Positions 34,501 through 44,634 are shown, counted from the first letter of the stretch. The stretch: DNA of 64,000 bases from Bacteroidales bacterium (GCA_022783865.1 JALFYY010000016.1:1-64000), one strand, 5' to 3'. Program-made: numbers and translations. The notes: generated from the letters alone by a model not told the origin.

Positions 34501-36559
34501 GCAACTGAAATATTACCTGATCTGCTTGCCGATAATAGCGCTCCTGTTATCGGCTTGCAGTGTTTCCCGGCAAATCAAGCGGGCGGACAAGAAGTTTGAA
34601 ATCGGAGAGTACTACAATGCAGGCGAGATCTATCGCTCCACTTTCAAGCGGATTAAAGCCAAAGACAAACCCACCCGTGCGTATGTCGCTTTCCGGCAGG
34701 GCGAAAGCTATCGCTATATCAACAATCCCCGTGCCGAACAAGCCTACCGCAATGCCATCCGATACAAGTATCAGGATTCTATCGTCTATCTGCACTATGC
34801 ACAAGTGCTTCACTATCAAGGCAAATATGCCGACGCAGAGAAGCAGTACAAAATCTATCTCGAATCGCATCCCGATGACTATGTCGCACAAGGCGGTGCT
34901 TTTGCGTGCCGACAGGTAGCCGAATGGAAAAAGCAACCGTCACGCTATCGGATTGCACCCGCCAAAGAGTTCAACCAAACGCGCACCAACAACTTTGCTC
35001 CCATGTTCGTAGGCGATTCCGAAGATGCACTCATGTTTACGAGCAATCGCACCACACAGGACAAGAAACTCAAGAAAAACAGTCCCATCACCGGACTGCC
35101 CACCCATTCGCTCTACTCCACCCGCAAAAATGCGCTCGGCAAATGGGAAGAGATAGAACCCACCGAAGGAATATCCACAGCCGAAACGGGCGAGACTACA
35201 GAAAGCGGCAATGAAGAATCTGTAAGCGAGGGCAAAAACACCACTCCGGCGGATATCGGTGTTTGCTGTTTCAGTCAGGACGGCAAAACCATGTATTTTA
35301 CTTATTCCAAGCCCGTCAACGGTAGCGACCAGGGCGCCAAAATCTATCAGTCCGTCCGTGCCGGTGGTACATGGGGCGAACCGCAAGAAGTCAAGCTCTT
35401 CCCCGATAGCACCATCTCATGCGGACATCCGGCACTGTCGTTTAGTGGCGATACTTTATATTTCGTTTCCGATGCACCCGGCGGATACGGAGGAAAAGAC
35501 CTTTATTTCGCAGAGTATAGTGATGGCGAATGGGTGGCTCCTACCAATCTCGGACCTCTTCTCAATACATCCGGCGACGAACTCTTCCCTACTATCCGCA
35601 AAGACGGTACGCTCTATTTCGCCTCCAACGGACACCCTGGCTATGGCGGACTGGATATCTATAAAGCCGTTCCGCAGGATACGGTTTGGCTGCTATATAA
35701 TATGGGGGCACCCTTCAATACTGCCGCCGATGACTATGGTATCACTTTTGCCGGTGACACTGAAAACGGTTTCTTCTCTTCCAACAGGAATACAGGTTCC
35801 AAAAGAACCACCCGGATAAACAACGATCAAATCTATAGTTTCACCCTTCCCGAAATGGTGTTCTTGGTGAAAGGCAGCGTCACCGACAACAATGGCGAAC
35901 AACTCTCCGACGCTACCCTTCGTCTCGTAGGAACCGACGGCACCAATGCCAAAGTGCAAGCCAAACGCGATGGCACCTATCAGCTCAAACTCCAACGGGG
36001 CGTCAAATATGTCATGCTCGCCACGGCACGGGGCTATCTCAATCAGAAGCAAACGCTCTCTACGATGGATCTCACCGACAGCAAAACCTACACGCAGGAT
36101 TTCACCCTCGCCCCGATTTCCAAACCGGTTACCATGGACAACATCTTCTACGAATTCGCCAAATGGGACCTCACACCGGCATCGGAAGAGGGGCTCAATG
36201 CTTTGGTCAAACTGCTCAACGACAACCCGAATATCACCATCGAACTTTCTGCCCATACCGACCGTGTCGGCAATGCCGAAGCCAACCGCATTCTGAGTGA
36301 GAAACGTGCGCAGTCGGTAGTTACCTATCTTATCAACAAAGGTATCGACAAAGAACGCCTTACACCTGTAGGATATGGCAAACAGAAGCCCGTGGTTGCC
36401 GATAAAGCTCTGCACCAAAAGTATGCTTTCATTCCTGTGGAGCAGGTGTTGGACGAAACCTTTATCGACTCACTCACGCCCGAGCAGCAGGATATTTGCA
36501 ACCAAATCAACCGCCGCACCGAATTCAAAGTACTGAAAACAACTTATAAACTATACTGA
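34487..36559 (+). CDS. PorE-like OmpA lipoprotein (T9SS component candidate)
   Basis: The 690 residues have a lipoprotein signal (LLLSAC, Cys24), helical TPR repeats (about 30-140), a PD40/beta-propeller region (170-450), a carboxypeptidase-regulatory-like domain (454-545) and an OmpA C-terminal peptidoglycan-binding domain (549-690; [20 protein letters not shown]). This order is that of Porphyromonas gingivalis PorE, an outer-membrane lipoprotein that anchors the type IX secretion machine to the cell wall. Paralogues with the same layout exist, so identity with PorE itself is probable, not certain. The start at 34487 places the lipobox correctly. Confidence 0.88.
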   Translation: MNSNKQLKYYLICLPIIALLLSACSVSRQIKRADKKFEIGEYYNAGEIYRSTFKRIKAKDKPTRAYVAFRQGESYRYINNPRAEQAYRNAIRYKYQDSIVYLHYAQVLHYQGKYADAEKQYKIYLESHPDDYVAQGGAFACRQVAEWKKQPSRYRIAPAKEFNQTRTNNFAPMFVGDSEDALMFTSNRTTQDKKLKKNSPITGLPTHSLYSTRKNALGKWEEIEPTEGISTAETGETTESGNEESVSEGKNTTPADIGVCCFSQDGKTMYFTYSKPVNGSDQGAKIYQSVRAGGTWGEPQEVKLFPDSTISCGHPALSFSGDTLYFVSDAPGGYGGKDLYFAEYSDGEWVAPTNLGPLLNTSGDELFPTIRKDGTLYFASNGHPGYGGLDIYKAVPQDTVWLLYNMGAPFNTAADDYGITFAGDTENGFFSSNRNTGSKRTTRINNDQIYSFTLPEMVFLVKGSVTDNNGEQLSDATLRLVGTDGTNAKVQAKRDGTYQLKLQRGVKYVMLATARGYLNQKQTLSTMDLTDSKTYTQDFTLAPISKPVTMDNIFYEFAKWDLTPASEEGLNALVKLLNDNPNITIELSAHTDRVGNAEANRILSEKRAQSVVTYLINKGIDKERLTPVGYGKQKPVVADKALHQKYAFIPVEQVLDETFIDSLTPEQQDICNQINRRTEFKVLKTTYKLY

Positions 36560-36572
36560 TAACTCTACCGCC

Positions 36573-37367
36573 ATGCAACAATATCTCGATTTATGCCGCC
36601 GTATCCTCACCGAAGGAGTACGCAAAGACGACCGCACAGGCACCGGAACAATCTCCGTTTTCGGACATCAGATGCGCTTCAATCTGGAAGAAGGTTTCCC
36701 TTTGCTCACCACCAAGAAGCTCCATCTCAAATCCATTATCCACGAACTGTTGTGGTTCTTGCAGGGCGATACCAACGTTAAATACCTGCAGGACAACGGA
36801 GTACGCATTTGGAACGAATGGGCGGACGAAAACGGCGACCTCGGACCTGTCTATGGTCACCAGTGGCGCAGTTGGCCCGATTACAACGGTGGCACTATCG
36901 ACCAGATAGCGCAAGTCACCGATATGATTCGGCATAACCCCGATTCGCGCCGTCTTATCGTCAGTGCTTGGAATGTGGCGGAAGTCAACCGAATGGCACT
37001 TCCCCCTTGCCACACGCTCTTCCAGTTCTATGTGGCAAACGGGCGACTGTCGTTGCAACTCTATCAGCGCAGTGCCGATGTTTTCCTCGGTGTCCCTTTC
37101 AATATTGCGTCCTATGCGCTCTTGTTGCAGATGATGGCGCAGGTAACAGGTTTGCAGGCAGGCGATTTCGTCCATACCTTGGGCGATGCGCATATCTATC
37201 TCAATCATATAGAGCAAGTTGAGTTGCAGCTTACCCGCACTCCGCGTCCCTTGCCTGTTATGCAGATCAATCCCGATATTAAGGATATCTTCGGCTTCCG
37301 TTACGACGATTTCCAACTCCTCAACTACGACCCCCATCCCCATATCCCCGGCAAAGTCGCAGTGTGA
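36573..37367 (+). CDS. thyA: Thymidylate synthase
   Basis: ThyA methylates dUMP to dTMP with methylenetetrahydrofolate. The 264 residues are the usual short bacterial length. They show [14 protein letters not shown], the nucleophile Cys in [10 protein letters not shown] near residue 146, the dUMP-binding [17 protein letters not shown] and the C-terminal AV. It starts 13 nt after the PorE-like stop and is followed by folA, which regenerates the dihydrofolate it makes. Confidence 0.98.
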   Translation: MQQYLDLCRRILTEGVRKDDRTGTGTISVFGHQMRFNLEEGFPLLTTKKLHLKSIIHELLWFLQGDTNVKYLQDNGVRIWNEWADENGDLGPVYGHQWRSWPDYNGGTIDQIAQVTDMIRHNPDSRRLIVSAWNVAEVNRMALPPCHTLFQFYVANGRLSLQLYQRSADVFLGVPFNIASYALLLQMMAQVTGLQAGDFVHTLGDAHIYLNHIEQVELQLTRTPRPLPVMQINPDIKDIFGFRYDDFQLLNYDPHPHIPGKVAV

Positions 37368-37413
37368 ATCGTAATCCGTAATTCGTACATCATAAATCGG
37401 GCTCTGCCCGCCC

Positions 37414-37452
37414 AAATTGTCCAATTGTAAAATCGTCAAATTGTCAAATAGA
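37414..37452. repeat. AT-rich run directly before folA
   Basis: CCAATTGTAAAATCGTCAAA and more of the same vocabulary end 2 nt before the folA ATG. Confidence 0.65.
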
Positions 37453-37454
37453 AT

Positions 37455-37943
37455 ATGTTATCCATCATCGTAGCCATAGCAGAAAACAACGCCATAGGGC
37501 GTCAGGGCGACTTGCTCTGTCACATGCCCGACGACTTGAAACATTTCAAACTCATCACTTCCGGCAGCACTGTCATCATGGGCAAACGCACCTGGTTTTC
37601 TTTGCCGCATCATCCCCTGCCCAACCGGCGCAATATCGTCATTACCGACATTCCGGGCGAACAGATTGAGGGGGCGGAGATGGCATATTCCATCGAAGAT
37701 GCCGTCCGTCTGGCAGACCAAGACAAGGAAAATTTCATCATAGGCGGCGGCATGGTCTATCGTCAGTTCATGCCCTTGGCGGACAAACTCTATATCACGC
37801 ATATCCACCATGCTTTCCCCGATGCCGACACGTTCTTCTCCGAGATTTCGCCCGACATCTGGCAACTCCTGAAAGAAGAGCACCACTCCGCCGACGACCG
37901 CAATCCCTACCCATACACCTTCGCCGAATACATCAGGAAATAG
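37455..37943 (+). CDS. folA: Dihydrofolate reductase
   Basis: FolA reduces dihydrofolate to tetrahydrofolate with NADPH. The 162 residues include AENNAIGRQGDLLCHMPDDL (substrate acid Asp near 27), VIMGKRTWFSLP and FIIGGGMVYRQF. Length and motifs are normal. It lies 87 nt after thyA; the gap holds an AT-rich dispersed run. Palindromes follow its stop by 28 nt. Confidence 0.96.
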   Translation: MLSIIVAIAENNAIGRQGDLLCHMPDDLKHFKLITSGSTVIMGKRTWFSLPHHPLPNRRNIVITDIPGEQIEGAEMAYSIEDAVRLADQDKENFIIGGGMVYRQFMPLADKLYITHIHHAFPDADTFFSEISPDIWQLLKEEHHSADDRNPYPYTFAEYIRK

Positions 37944-37970
37944 CGTCTAAAACGAAACCAACAATGCAAT

Positions 37971-38082
37971 GTAGAGACGCGATTTATCGCGTCTAAAAGA
38001 ACAATCAAATTATAGTAGAGACGGGGCGTGCCCCGCCTAAATAAAATAAGATAATGCCGTAGAGACGCGATTTATCGCGTCT
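37971..38082 (+). repeat. Cluster of three GTAGAGAC palindromes after folA
   Basis: Copies at 37971-37994 (core GCGATTTATCGC), 38015-38037 (core GGGGCGTGCCCC, one arm changed) and 38059-38082 (identical 24 nt to the first). Flanks and outer stem are shared; only the inner stem differs. Confidence 0.8.
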
Positions 38083-38110
38083 AAAACAGACCCGATAATG
38101 CTGTCGTAGC

Positions 38111-38143
38111 GCAGGCGGCTCGCCTGCATACGCCGTAGGCGTA
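38111..38143. repeat. Two adjacent GC-rich palindromes
   Basis: GCAGGCG-gct-CGCCTGC (38111-38127) and TACGCC-GTA-GGCGTA (38129-38143). The first is matched by GCAGGCG-tcg-CGCCTGC at 44717-44733 with a different loop. Confidence 0.7.
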
Positions 38144-38240
38144 CAATATGAATGATAATTAGCAATTGATGACCAACACTAATCCAACAATGCAATATTA
38201 ATGGTCAATTAACGACAATTAATGGAGAACAACAACCCCT

Positions 38241-39812
38241 ATGAGCGAAATCCAATATAGCGCAGATGGCAAAACACTAATCAAATGCCCAGCAGATTAT
38301 CAGGGCGAATTTATTGTTCCTGATGGTGTGACAAAAATTGGGAATGATGCTTTTTGTGATTGCACCAATATCTCATCAATAATTATTCCAAATAGCGTAA
38401 TAGAAATCGAACAGGGGGCTTTCCTAGGATGCACAGCACTCACATCTATTGAGATTCCAAATAGTGTAACGGAAATTGGTATTGGGGCGTTCAAAGAGTG
38501 TATATTGCTTACTGTTATTAAAATTCCGAATAGCATAACAAAAATCGCATACGCCACATTCGCATGTTGCTTATCTCTTGCTTCTATTGAAATTCCTAAT
38601 AGCGTAACTATAATTGAGGGCGCTGCTTTTGCAGAATGCACATCACTGACTTCTATCGAAATACCTAATAGCGTATCGGAAATTGAAGGTGATATTTTCT
38701 ATCATTGTACATCACTTTCAGCAATCAAACTTTCCAATAATATATCAGGAACTGGGGAGGGGTCTTTCGCAGGTTGTACAGCACTTACTTCTATCAAAAT
38801 ACCTAATAGTATAATAATCATTGGAGTTGAGGCTTTCGCCGGTTGTACAGCCCTCATATCTATTAAAATTCCTAATAGCGTAACGGACATTGGTGAGTGT
38901 GCATTCAAAGGTTGCACAGCACTATCTTCTATTGAGATGCCAAATAGTGTAACGGAAATTGCTGAAGATGCCTTCAAAGGTTGCACAGCACTTACTTCTA
39001 TTGAAATTCCTAATAGCGTAACGGAAATTGGAGGCGGTGCTTTCGAAGGTTGCTCAGCTATCACATCTATTGAAATACCAAATAGTGTAACAAAAATTTA
39101 TGGGCGTGCTTTCAAAGGTTGCACAGCACTCACTGCTATTGAGATTCCTAATAGTGTAACGGTAATTGGAAATAGGGCTTTCAAAGATTGTACAGCACTC
39201 AACTCTATCGAGATTCCTAATAGCGTAACAGAAATTAATGAAAGAACTTTTGATAGTTGCAAAAAACTTAGCATTATTGAAATTCCTAATAGCGTAACAG
39301 AAATTGGAGAAGGAACTTTTGCAAATATTGGTCCGCAATTGGAAATCCATGTAGCCAAAGACAATCCAGCATATTGCGATATAGAGGGTTCTTTATTTAC
39401 CAAAGACCTAAGTAAGATAATACATTATCATAAACCATTAGGAACTACTGAATATGTTATACCACAAAATATACGAATCATTGATTATTCTGCTTTTGAG
39501 TGGGTACAATTAGATAAACTCGTACTCTCGGAAGGAGTAGAAACAATCGTTAATGATGCGTTTTGGTGGGCTAAAATAGCTAATATCACCCTTCCACAAA
39601 CTATCAAGAAAATTGGTAATACTGCATTTAAGAACAATCAATTGCAAGAATTGCATATCCGTCAAGAAGACCCATATCAAATAGCTGTTGCAGATAATGC
39701 TTTCGAAGACACTGCCGAAAACTGCATACTCTATGTGCCCATCGGAACGGGCTATGCCTATCGCCATCACCCTGTATTTGGCAAGTTCAAAGAAATAAAG
39801 ATAGAGAAATAG
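38241..39812 (+). CDS. BspA-like leucine-rich-repeat protein
   Basis: The 523 residues form at least 15 LRR_5 (Treponema pallidum/BspA) repeats of 23 residues, consensus IPNSVTEIGxxAFxGCTALT, from about 25 to 370. A less regular tail of about 150 residues follows. Such proteins often bind host or bacterial surfaces, but here no signal peptide, lipobox or T9SS tail is visible, so it may be cytoplasmic. The 69-bp DNA repeats are almost identical, which suggests ongoing gene conversion or recent expansion. The gene is AT-richer than its neighbours. A TTAATGGTCAATTAACG word stands just before the start and recurs just after the stop. Confidence 0.88.
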   Translation: MSEIQYSADGKTLIKCPADYQGEFIVPDGVTKIGNDAFCDCTNISSIIIPNSVIEIEQGAFLGCTALTSIEIPNSVTEIGIGAFKECILLTVIKIPNSITKIAYATFACCLSLASIEIPNSVTIIEGAAFAECTSLTSIEIPNSVSEIEGDIFYHCTSLSAIKLSNNISGTGEGSFAGCTALTSIKIPNSIIIIGVEAFAGCTALISIKIPNSVTDIGECAFKGCTALSSIEMPNSVTEIAEDAFKGCTALTSIEIPNSVTEIGGGAFEGCSAITSIEIPNSVTKIYGRAFKGCTALTAIEIPNSVTVIGNRAFKDCTALNSIEIPNSVTEINERTFDSCKKLSIIEIPNSVTEIGEGTFANIGPQLEIHVAKDNPAYCDIEGSLFTKDLSKIIHYHKPLGTTEYVIPQNIRIIDYSAFEWVQLDKLVLSEGVETIVNDAFWWAKIANITLPQTIKKIGNTAFKNNQLQELHIRQEDPYQIAVADNAFEDTAENCILYVPIGTGYAYRHHPVFGKFKEIKIEK

Positions 39813-39822
39813 AACAGATAAT

Positions 39823-39959
39823 ACTATTAATGGTCAATTAACGGCAATTAATGGAGAACAAAAACCAAACAAACAGAGAACCAATAACAACATATATTAT
39901 ACGGAGAACCAATAGGGCTTTGCCCTGTCAACTTGTCAAATTGTAAAATCGTCAAATCC
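39823..39959. repeat. Repeat-derived leader before mfd
   Basis: TTAATGGTCAATTAACGGCA (a near copy of 38200-38225), a GGGCTTTGCCC palindrome (39914-39926) and the AT-rich CAACTTGTCAAATTGTAAAA run (39928-39959), ending 4 nt before the mfd ATG. Confidence 0.6.
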
Positions 39960-39963
39960 ACCC

Positions 39964-42900
39964 ATGACTCTACTCGACCTGCAAGACCTCTACGCCAACC
40001 ATCCCGCCATCCGGCCTTTGGCAACAGAATTGATGCAAAAGCGCACCACCCATGCCCTCCTCGAAGGCTTGTGCGGTTCGGCGCAAGCCCTCGTTCTGTC
40101 CTCGCTTTTCCGTCGTACGGCGCGCCATCAGTTCATCCTCATGGACAATGCCGACGATGCCGCCTACCTGCTTTCCGACCTCAAACTGCTCCTTCCTGCC
40201 ACCGCGCAAGGCGAAGAAAACGTCTGTTTCTTTCCCTCTTCCTATCGTATCCGCCAGCGCAAGAACGGTGCCGACGGAGCCTACGAAATAGAGCGCACTG
40301 CCACACTCAACCGCCTCACTGCCAACTCTGCCGCCTGTATTGTGGTCAGTTATCCCGAAGCCCTCTTGGAACCCGTCGTGGCGCAAAACCAATTCCGACG
40401 GCAGACTCTTCCGCTCCGCACAGGGCAGGAAATCTCTATCACCGGTCTTCAGCAAACCCTCGTCAACGGTGGTTGGACCAAGGTCGATTTCGTCTATGAG
40501 CCCGGACAATTCTCCGTCCGTGGCGGTATCGTCGATATCTTCTCTTACTCCAACGAAAACCCCTACCGAATAGATTTCTTTGGCGATGAAATAGATTCCA
40601 TTCGCATCTTTGATATCGAAACACAACTCTCTAAGAGTAAAATAGATAGCATCGAAATCATTCCCGATTTCCATACCGGTGGCACCGAGGCGACCGATGA
40701 TAGTATTTTCAGCTATCTTCCTGCCTCCACATGGCTCGTTTCGAGCGATTTTGCCCTTCTCCGCCACAAACTTGCCTCCTCCATAGGTAGCGACGGCAAA
40801 CTTCCTGCCGGCATCTATCCCTTGCTCTCCGACGACGATACGGCACTCCCCTATTCCACTCTCGAACTCAACACCAAATCCGTCTTCCCGACCTTCGTCC
40901 GGACCAACTTCCACACCCTTCCGCAGCCCGTTTATCATAAGAACTTCGACCTGCTGGCGGAGGCGTTGCAGCAATATGCCGACGACAATTTCCACATCTG
41001 TCTCCTCTCCGACTCACAGAAGCAGATCGACCGGCTGCAAACCATTCTTGCCGAGAAAATCACCAATCTGACCGACGAGCCCCTGCTCCATGGGCGTCTC
41101 ACGGGCATCAGCCAAACGCTCCATGCCGGTTTTGTCGATAGCGATCTGCACCTCTGTTGCTTCACCGACCACCAGCTCTTCGAGCGCTTCCACAAAGTCG
41201 GGCAAAAGACCGATACTGCCCGTCAGGGCAAAGTGCTCATCACCCTTAAAGAGCTGAACCAGTTGCAGATAGGCGACTATGTTGTCCACGTCGATCATGG
41301 TATCGGACGCTTTGGCGGACTCGTGCATACCACCGTCAACGGCAAACAGCAGGAGATGATCAAGCTCATTTATCGCGACAACGACATCCTCTTCGTCTCC
41401 ATCCATTCGCTCCATCGTATCTCCAAATACAAAGGCAAAGAAGGCACTGCCCCCAACATCTCCAAACTCGGTTCCGGTCAGTGGGAGCGCATGAAAGAGC
41501 GCACCAAAGCCAAGGTCAAAGACATCGCGCGCGACCTTATATTGTTATATGCGCAGCGCCGTCAGGAAAAAGGCTTTGCCTACTCGCCCGATTCCTACCT
41601 CCAGCACGAACTCGAAGCCTCCTTCCTTTATGAGGACACGCCCGACCAGCAGAAGGCTACCATCGACCTCAAGCACGATATGGAGTCGCCTGTGCCTATG
41701 GACCGCCTCATTTGCGGCGATGTCGGTTTCGGCAAAACGGAAATAGCCATGCGGGCGGCTTTCAAGGCGGCAACCGATGGCAAACAGACCGCTGTCCTCG
41801 TGCCCACAACCGTCCTCGCCTTGCAGCATTACAACACCTTCCGTGAGCGTTTCCGCAATTTCCCCGTCACCGTCGAGTACCTCTCGCGTGCCAAATCCGC
41901 CAAGCAGGTCAAGGATATCCTTCAGCGTTTGGCTGAGGGCGAAATCGATATCCTCATCGGCACCCATAAGATAGTAGGCAAGTCCGTCAAATTCAAAGAC
42001 TTGGGGCTGCTCATCATCGACGAGGAACAGAAGTTCGGAGTCGCCACCAAAGAACGCCTGCGCCAGCTCAAAGTCAATGTCGATACACTCACGCTCACGG
42101 CAACACCTATCCCCCGCACACTGCAGTTCTCGCTTCTTGGAGCGCGCGACCTCTCTATTATGCGGACGCCGCCGCCCAACCGCTATCCTGTTCAGACAGA
42201 GATAATTACGCCCGACGACGAAGATATCATACAAGAAGCCGTCCGCCTCGAAATCAGTCGCAACGGCCAAGTCTTCGTCATCAGCAATCTTGTCCAGAAC
42301 CTGCCTGTCTTGCGCAATAAGATTCAACGCCTCGTGCCTGAGGCGCGCATCGCTATTGCACACGGACAAATGCAGCCCGAGGAGATGGAAAACGTCCTTT
42401 CCGACTTCATCAACTACGATTACGACGTCCTCGTCGCCACCTCCATCATCGAGTCCGGTGTCGATATTCCTAACGTTAACACTATCATTATCAACTCCGC
42501 ACACCGCTTCGGGCTCTCCGATCTCCATCAGCTCCGTGGGCGTGTCGGGCGTTCCAACCGGAAGGCGTATTGCTATCTCTCCGCACCTTCCTCCGAGTTG
42601 CTCACGCCCGAGGCACGCCGTCGCTTGCAGGCGGTCGAGACCTTTGCCGATCTCGGGTCGGGCTTCCATATCGCCATGCAGGACCTCGATATACGTGGTG
42701 CAGGCAATATGCTCGGAGCCGAGCAGTCGGGCTTTATCGCCGACCTTGGATACGAAACCTACCAGCGTATCCTCAGCGATGCCGTTCTCGAACTCAAAGA
42801 AGAGGAGTTCCCCACGCTTTTTGCTGAAGAAAACACGGCTGCCGATGCCAACAGCCGTCCTTTGCAGTGGGTCAACGATTCGCAACTCGAGTCCGACCTT

Positions 42901-43350
42901 TGCATCGGCTTCCCCGAAACCTATGTCGAAAACATCTCCGAGCGAATCACGCTCTATCGCGAACTCGACGGCTTGCAGAACGAGCAGGAACTCCAAGCCT
43001 TCGAAACCCGTCTTATCGACCGTTTCGGAACTATGCCGCCCGAAGCGCAGGAGCTCCTTATGGTGGTCCGTCTGCGTTGGCAGTGTATGCGTCTCGGTAT
43101 CGAGAAGGTCGTACTCAAGATGTCCCGAATGGTGCTCTACTTCCCTGCCAACTTGCAATCGCCTTACTATCAGTCCGAAGCCTTTGGCAATATCCTCACC
43201 TACATCGTCTCCAATCCCCGTCGTTGTCAGGTGCGTGAGCAGAACGGCAAACGCTCTGCCGTCATCGCCGACGTATCTTCGCTCCGTGAGGCTTACGACA
43301 TTATCAACCGCCTGAGGCAACTCCCTGCCGATACCGACCAACAAAAATAA
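39964..43350 (+). CDS. mfd: Transcription-repair coupling factor
   Basis: Mfd removes RNA polymerase stalled at DNA damage and recruits UvrA. The 1128 residues show the UvrB-like N-terminal part (1-350), the RNA-polymerase-interacting domain (QIGDYVVHVDHGIGRFGGL near 435), and an SF2 translocase with Walker A GDVGFGKTE near 585 and DEEQ (IIDEEQKFGV). Further motifs are TATPIPRTLQFSLLGARDLS and RGRVGRSNRKAYCYL, and the C-terminal TRCF domain ends the protein. Length is normal and no defect is seen. Long open frames on the opposite strand are codon-bias shadows. Confidence 0.98.
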   Translation: MTLLDLQDLYANHPAIRPLATELMQKRTTHALLEGLCGSAQALVLSSLFRRTARHQFILMDNADDAAYLLSDLKLLLPATAQGEENVCFFPSSYRIRQRKNGADGAYEIERTATLNRLTANSAACIVVSYPEALLEPVVAQNQFRRQTLPLRTGQEISITGLQQTLVNGGWTKVDFVYEPGQFSVRGGIVDIFSYSNENPYRIDFFGDEIDSIRIFDIETQLSKSKIDSIEIIPDFHTGGTEATDDSIFSYLPASTWLVSSDFALLRHKLASSIGSDGKLPAGIYPLLSDDDTALPYSTLELNTKSVFPTFVRTNFHTLPQPVYHKNFDLLAEALQQYADDNFHICLLSDSQKQIDRLQTILAEKITNLTDEPLLHGRLTGISQTLHAGFVDSDLHLCCFTDHQLFERFHKVGQKTDTARQGKVLITLKELNQLQIGDYVVHVDHGIGRFGGLVHTTVNGKQQEMIKLIYRDNDILFVSIHSLHRISKYKGKEGTAPNISKLGSGQWERMKERTKAKVKDIARDLILLYAQRRQEKGFAYSPDSYLQHELEASFLYEDTPDQQKATIDLKHDMESPVPMDRLICGDVGFGKTEIAMRAAFKAATDGKQTAVLVPTTVLALQHYNTFRERFRNFPVTVEYLSRAKSAKQVKDILQRLAEGEIDILIGTHKIVGKSVKFKDLGLLIIDEEQKFGVATKERLRQLKVNVDTLTLTATPIPRTLQFSLLGARDLSIMRTPPPNRYPVQTEIITPDDEDIIQEAVRLEISRNGQVFVISNLVQNLPVLRNKIQRLVPEARIAIAHGQMQPEEMENVLSDFINYDYDVLVATSIIESGVDIPNVNTIIINSAHRFGLSDLHQLRGRVGRSNRKAYCYLSAPSSELLTPEARRRLQAVETFADLGSGFHIAMQDLDIRGAGNMLGAEQSGFIADLGYETYQRILSDAVLELKEEEFPTLFAEENTAADANSRPLQWVNDSQLESDLCIGFPETYVENISERITLYRELDGLQNEQELQAFETRLIDRFGTMPPEAQELLMVVRLRWQCMRLGIEKVVLKMSRMVLYFPANLQSPYYQSEAFGNILTYIVSNPRRCQVREQNGKRSAVIADVSSLREAYDIINRLRQLPADTDQQK

Positions 43351-43380
43351 TATGACCATGCCTTCATACAGATACCGTCC

Positions 43381-43424
43381 CCGCACTATTGCCGCACTAT
43401 TGCCGCACTATTACCGCACTATTC
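43381..43424. repeat. 11-nt tandem array, 4 units (CCGCACTATTG)
   Basis: CCGCACTATTG twice, then CCGCACTATTA and CCGCACTATTC, starting 31 nt after the mfd stop. Confidence 0.85.
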
Positions 43425-43504
43425 CACGTACCATCATGGGATTTCTGTATCCTCCGCATGTCACATACATATACCCTGTATTAACCTTTTAATACCAACT
43501 GCTT

Positions 43505-43909
43505 ATGGCACAAATTAAGTTAGACGATCCCTTTGCAGCCATCAAAGGCAAGATTAGTGGCAAACCGTCCAATGGATGCTTGACCGTTACCCGTCAAAAA
43601 TGTTATGGCACAGATATTAATGGCGAACCCGTCTATGGTCCCAAAGAAACTTATGCCTATCATCTATACGAAGGCGAGTGGACCGAAGGTGCAATCAAAA
43701 ACCGCCAACTCTTTCAGCAAGCGCAGAAAGAGGCGCGTGCGCAGTTGTCCGATCCCGACAGGCATGCTTATTGGCAGCAATTGTTCAACGAGCATCGTCA
43801 GATGTCCGACCGTGCCCTTGCTGCTGCCAATCCGCCGTCCAAGCGTTATTCCACCCTGCTCGGCTTCACCGTCGCCCAAATCCGCAAGCAACTCAAAAAC
43901 AATCAATAA
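43505..43909 (+). CDS. Conserved-looking protein of unknown function
   Basis: The 134-residue protein has no signal peptide or membrane helix. It starts IKLDDPFAAIKGKISGKPS and has a Lys/Glu/Gln-rich helical second half (QAQKEARAQLSDPDRHAYWQ), ending in QIRKQLKNNQ. No family is recognised. The ordinary codon use and clean start argue for a real gene. A module of AT-rich DNA follows immediately. Confidence 0.75.
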   Translation: MAQIKLDDPFAAIKGKISGKPSNGCLTVTRQKCYGTDINGEPVYGPKETYAYHLYEGEWTEGAIKNRQLFQQAQKEARAQLSDPDRHAYWQQLFNEHRQMSDRALAAANPPSKRYSTLLGFTVAQIRKQLKNNQ

Positions 43910-43910
43910 A

Positions 43911-43989
43911 ATCTCCAATCGTAAAATTCTCTGGGGGTGTGGGCGTCCTCGCCCGCAATAATCGTAAATTGTAAATTATAAATCGTAAA
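43911..43989. repeat. AT-rich run with the inverted 27-nt GC module
   Basis: AATCGTAAAATT, then the 27-nt sequence (43937-43963) that is the reverse complement of 11502-11528, then AATTGTAAATTATAAATCGT, ending 12 nt before the next ATG. Confidence 0.7.
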
Positions 43990-44001
43990 AACCAACCAAA
44001 C

Positions 44002-44625
44002 ATGTCAACAAAACAAACCCTGCCTTTCATATTGTTCTTATCCGTTTTCACGTATTCTTTCGCACAGGACACCAACCCCGTCTATCAAGGTTATTCCGGC
44101 GGAATGCTTTTGCATGCCGGTTGGTTAGGCGGTTCTCAATCTTCGCAACCTTATAATCCGCAAGGCGCCACCCTTGGTATTGGAGGTGCCATACGTGTCA
44201 ATCTGTGGAAGCATTTGCGTCTCGGAGGGGAAGGCTATGTATCCACTATGCCGTCCTCGATGACTGATGCCCGTAGTGTTCTGCAACAAGGCTCCTACAT
44301 ACGCAACGGCTGGGGCGGTTTGTTGGCGGACGCATGTTGGCGTTTGGAGAAGTTTTGGCCCTATGTAGGAGCGGGCATGGGAGGTGGTTCAAAGAAGAGT
44401 TTGTTTATTGTTGACGGCTCGCAAACCGACTGGTTGCCTGAGACGGAGAGTATTTTCAACAAGCAGACCTATTTCTACGTCTCGCCTTTTGTGGGTTTCG
44501 ACTATGTCCTCACGCCGGCAATCCATCTCTCATTCAAGCTTGATTGTATGCTTTCATTTCATCGTGGTGACCTCCTCACCCCCGTCGGACCCCGCCTCTA
44601 CTTCGGCTTCATGTTCTGCCACTAA
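44002..44625 (+). CDS. Predicted outer-membrane beta-barrel protein
   Basis: The 207-residue protein has a signal peptide (MSTKQTLPFILFLSVFTYSFAQ). Alternating aromatic and small residues follow in short strands (GGAIRVNLWKHLRLGGEGYV, YFYVSPFVGFDYVLTP) with Gly-rich turns, as in small outer-membrane barrels. It ends LYFGFMFCH; the penultimate aromatic is typical but a final Cys-His is not. Function unknown. Confidence 0.78.
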   Translation: MSTKQTLPFILFLSVFTYSFAQDTNPVYQGYSGGMLLHAGWLGGSQSSQPYNPQGATLGIGGAIRVNLWKHLRLGGEGYVSTMPSSMTDARSVLQQGSYIRNGWGGLLADACWRLEKFWPYVGAGMGGGSKKSLFIVDGSQTDWLPETESIFNKQTYFYVSPFVGFDYVLTPAIHLSFKLDCMLSFHRGDLLTPVGPRLYFGFMFCH

Positions 44626-44634
44626 TCCTCCTTT

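Noticed and set aside
38241..39812. Regular DNA repeats taken for a CRISPR or satellite
   Set aside because: The 69-bp units stay in one reading frame and encode 23-residue leucine-rich repeats.
41545..43386. 613-codon open frame opposite mfd, with a 341-codon one at 39970-40995
   Set aside because: mfd is intact and unmistakable; the antisense frames follow from its codon bias.
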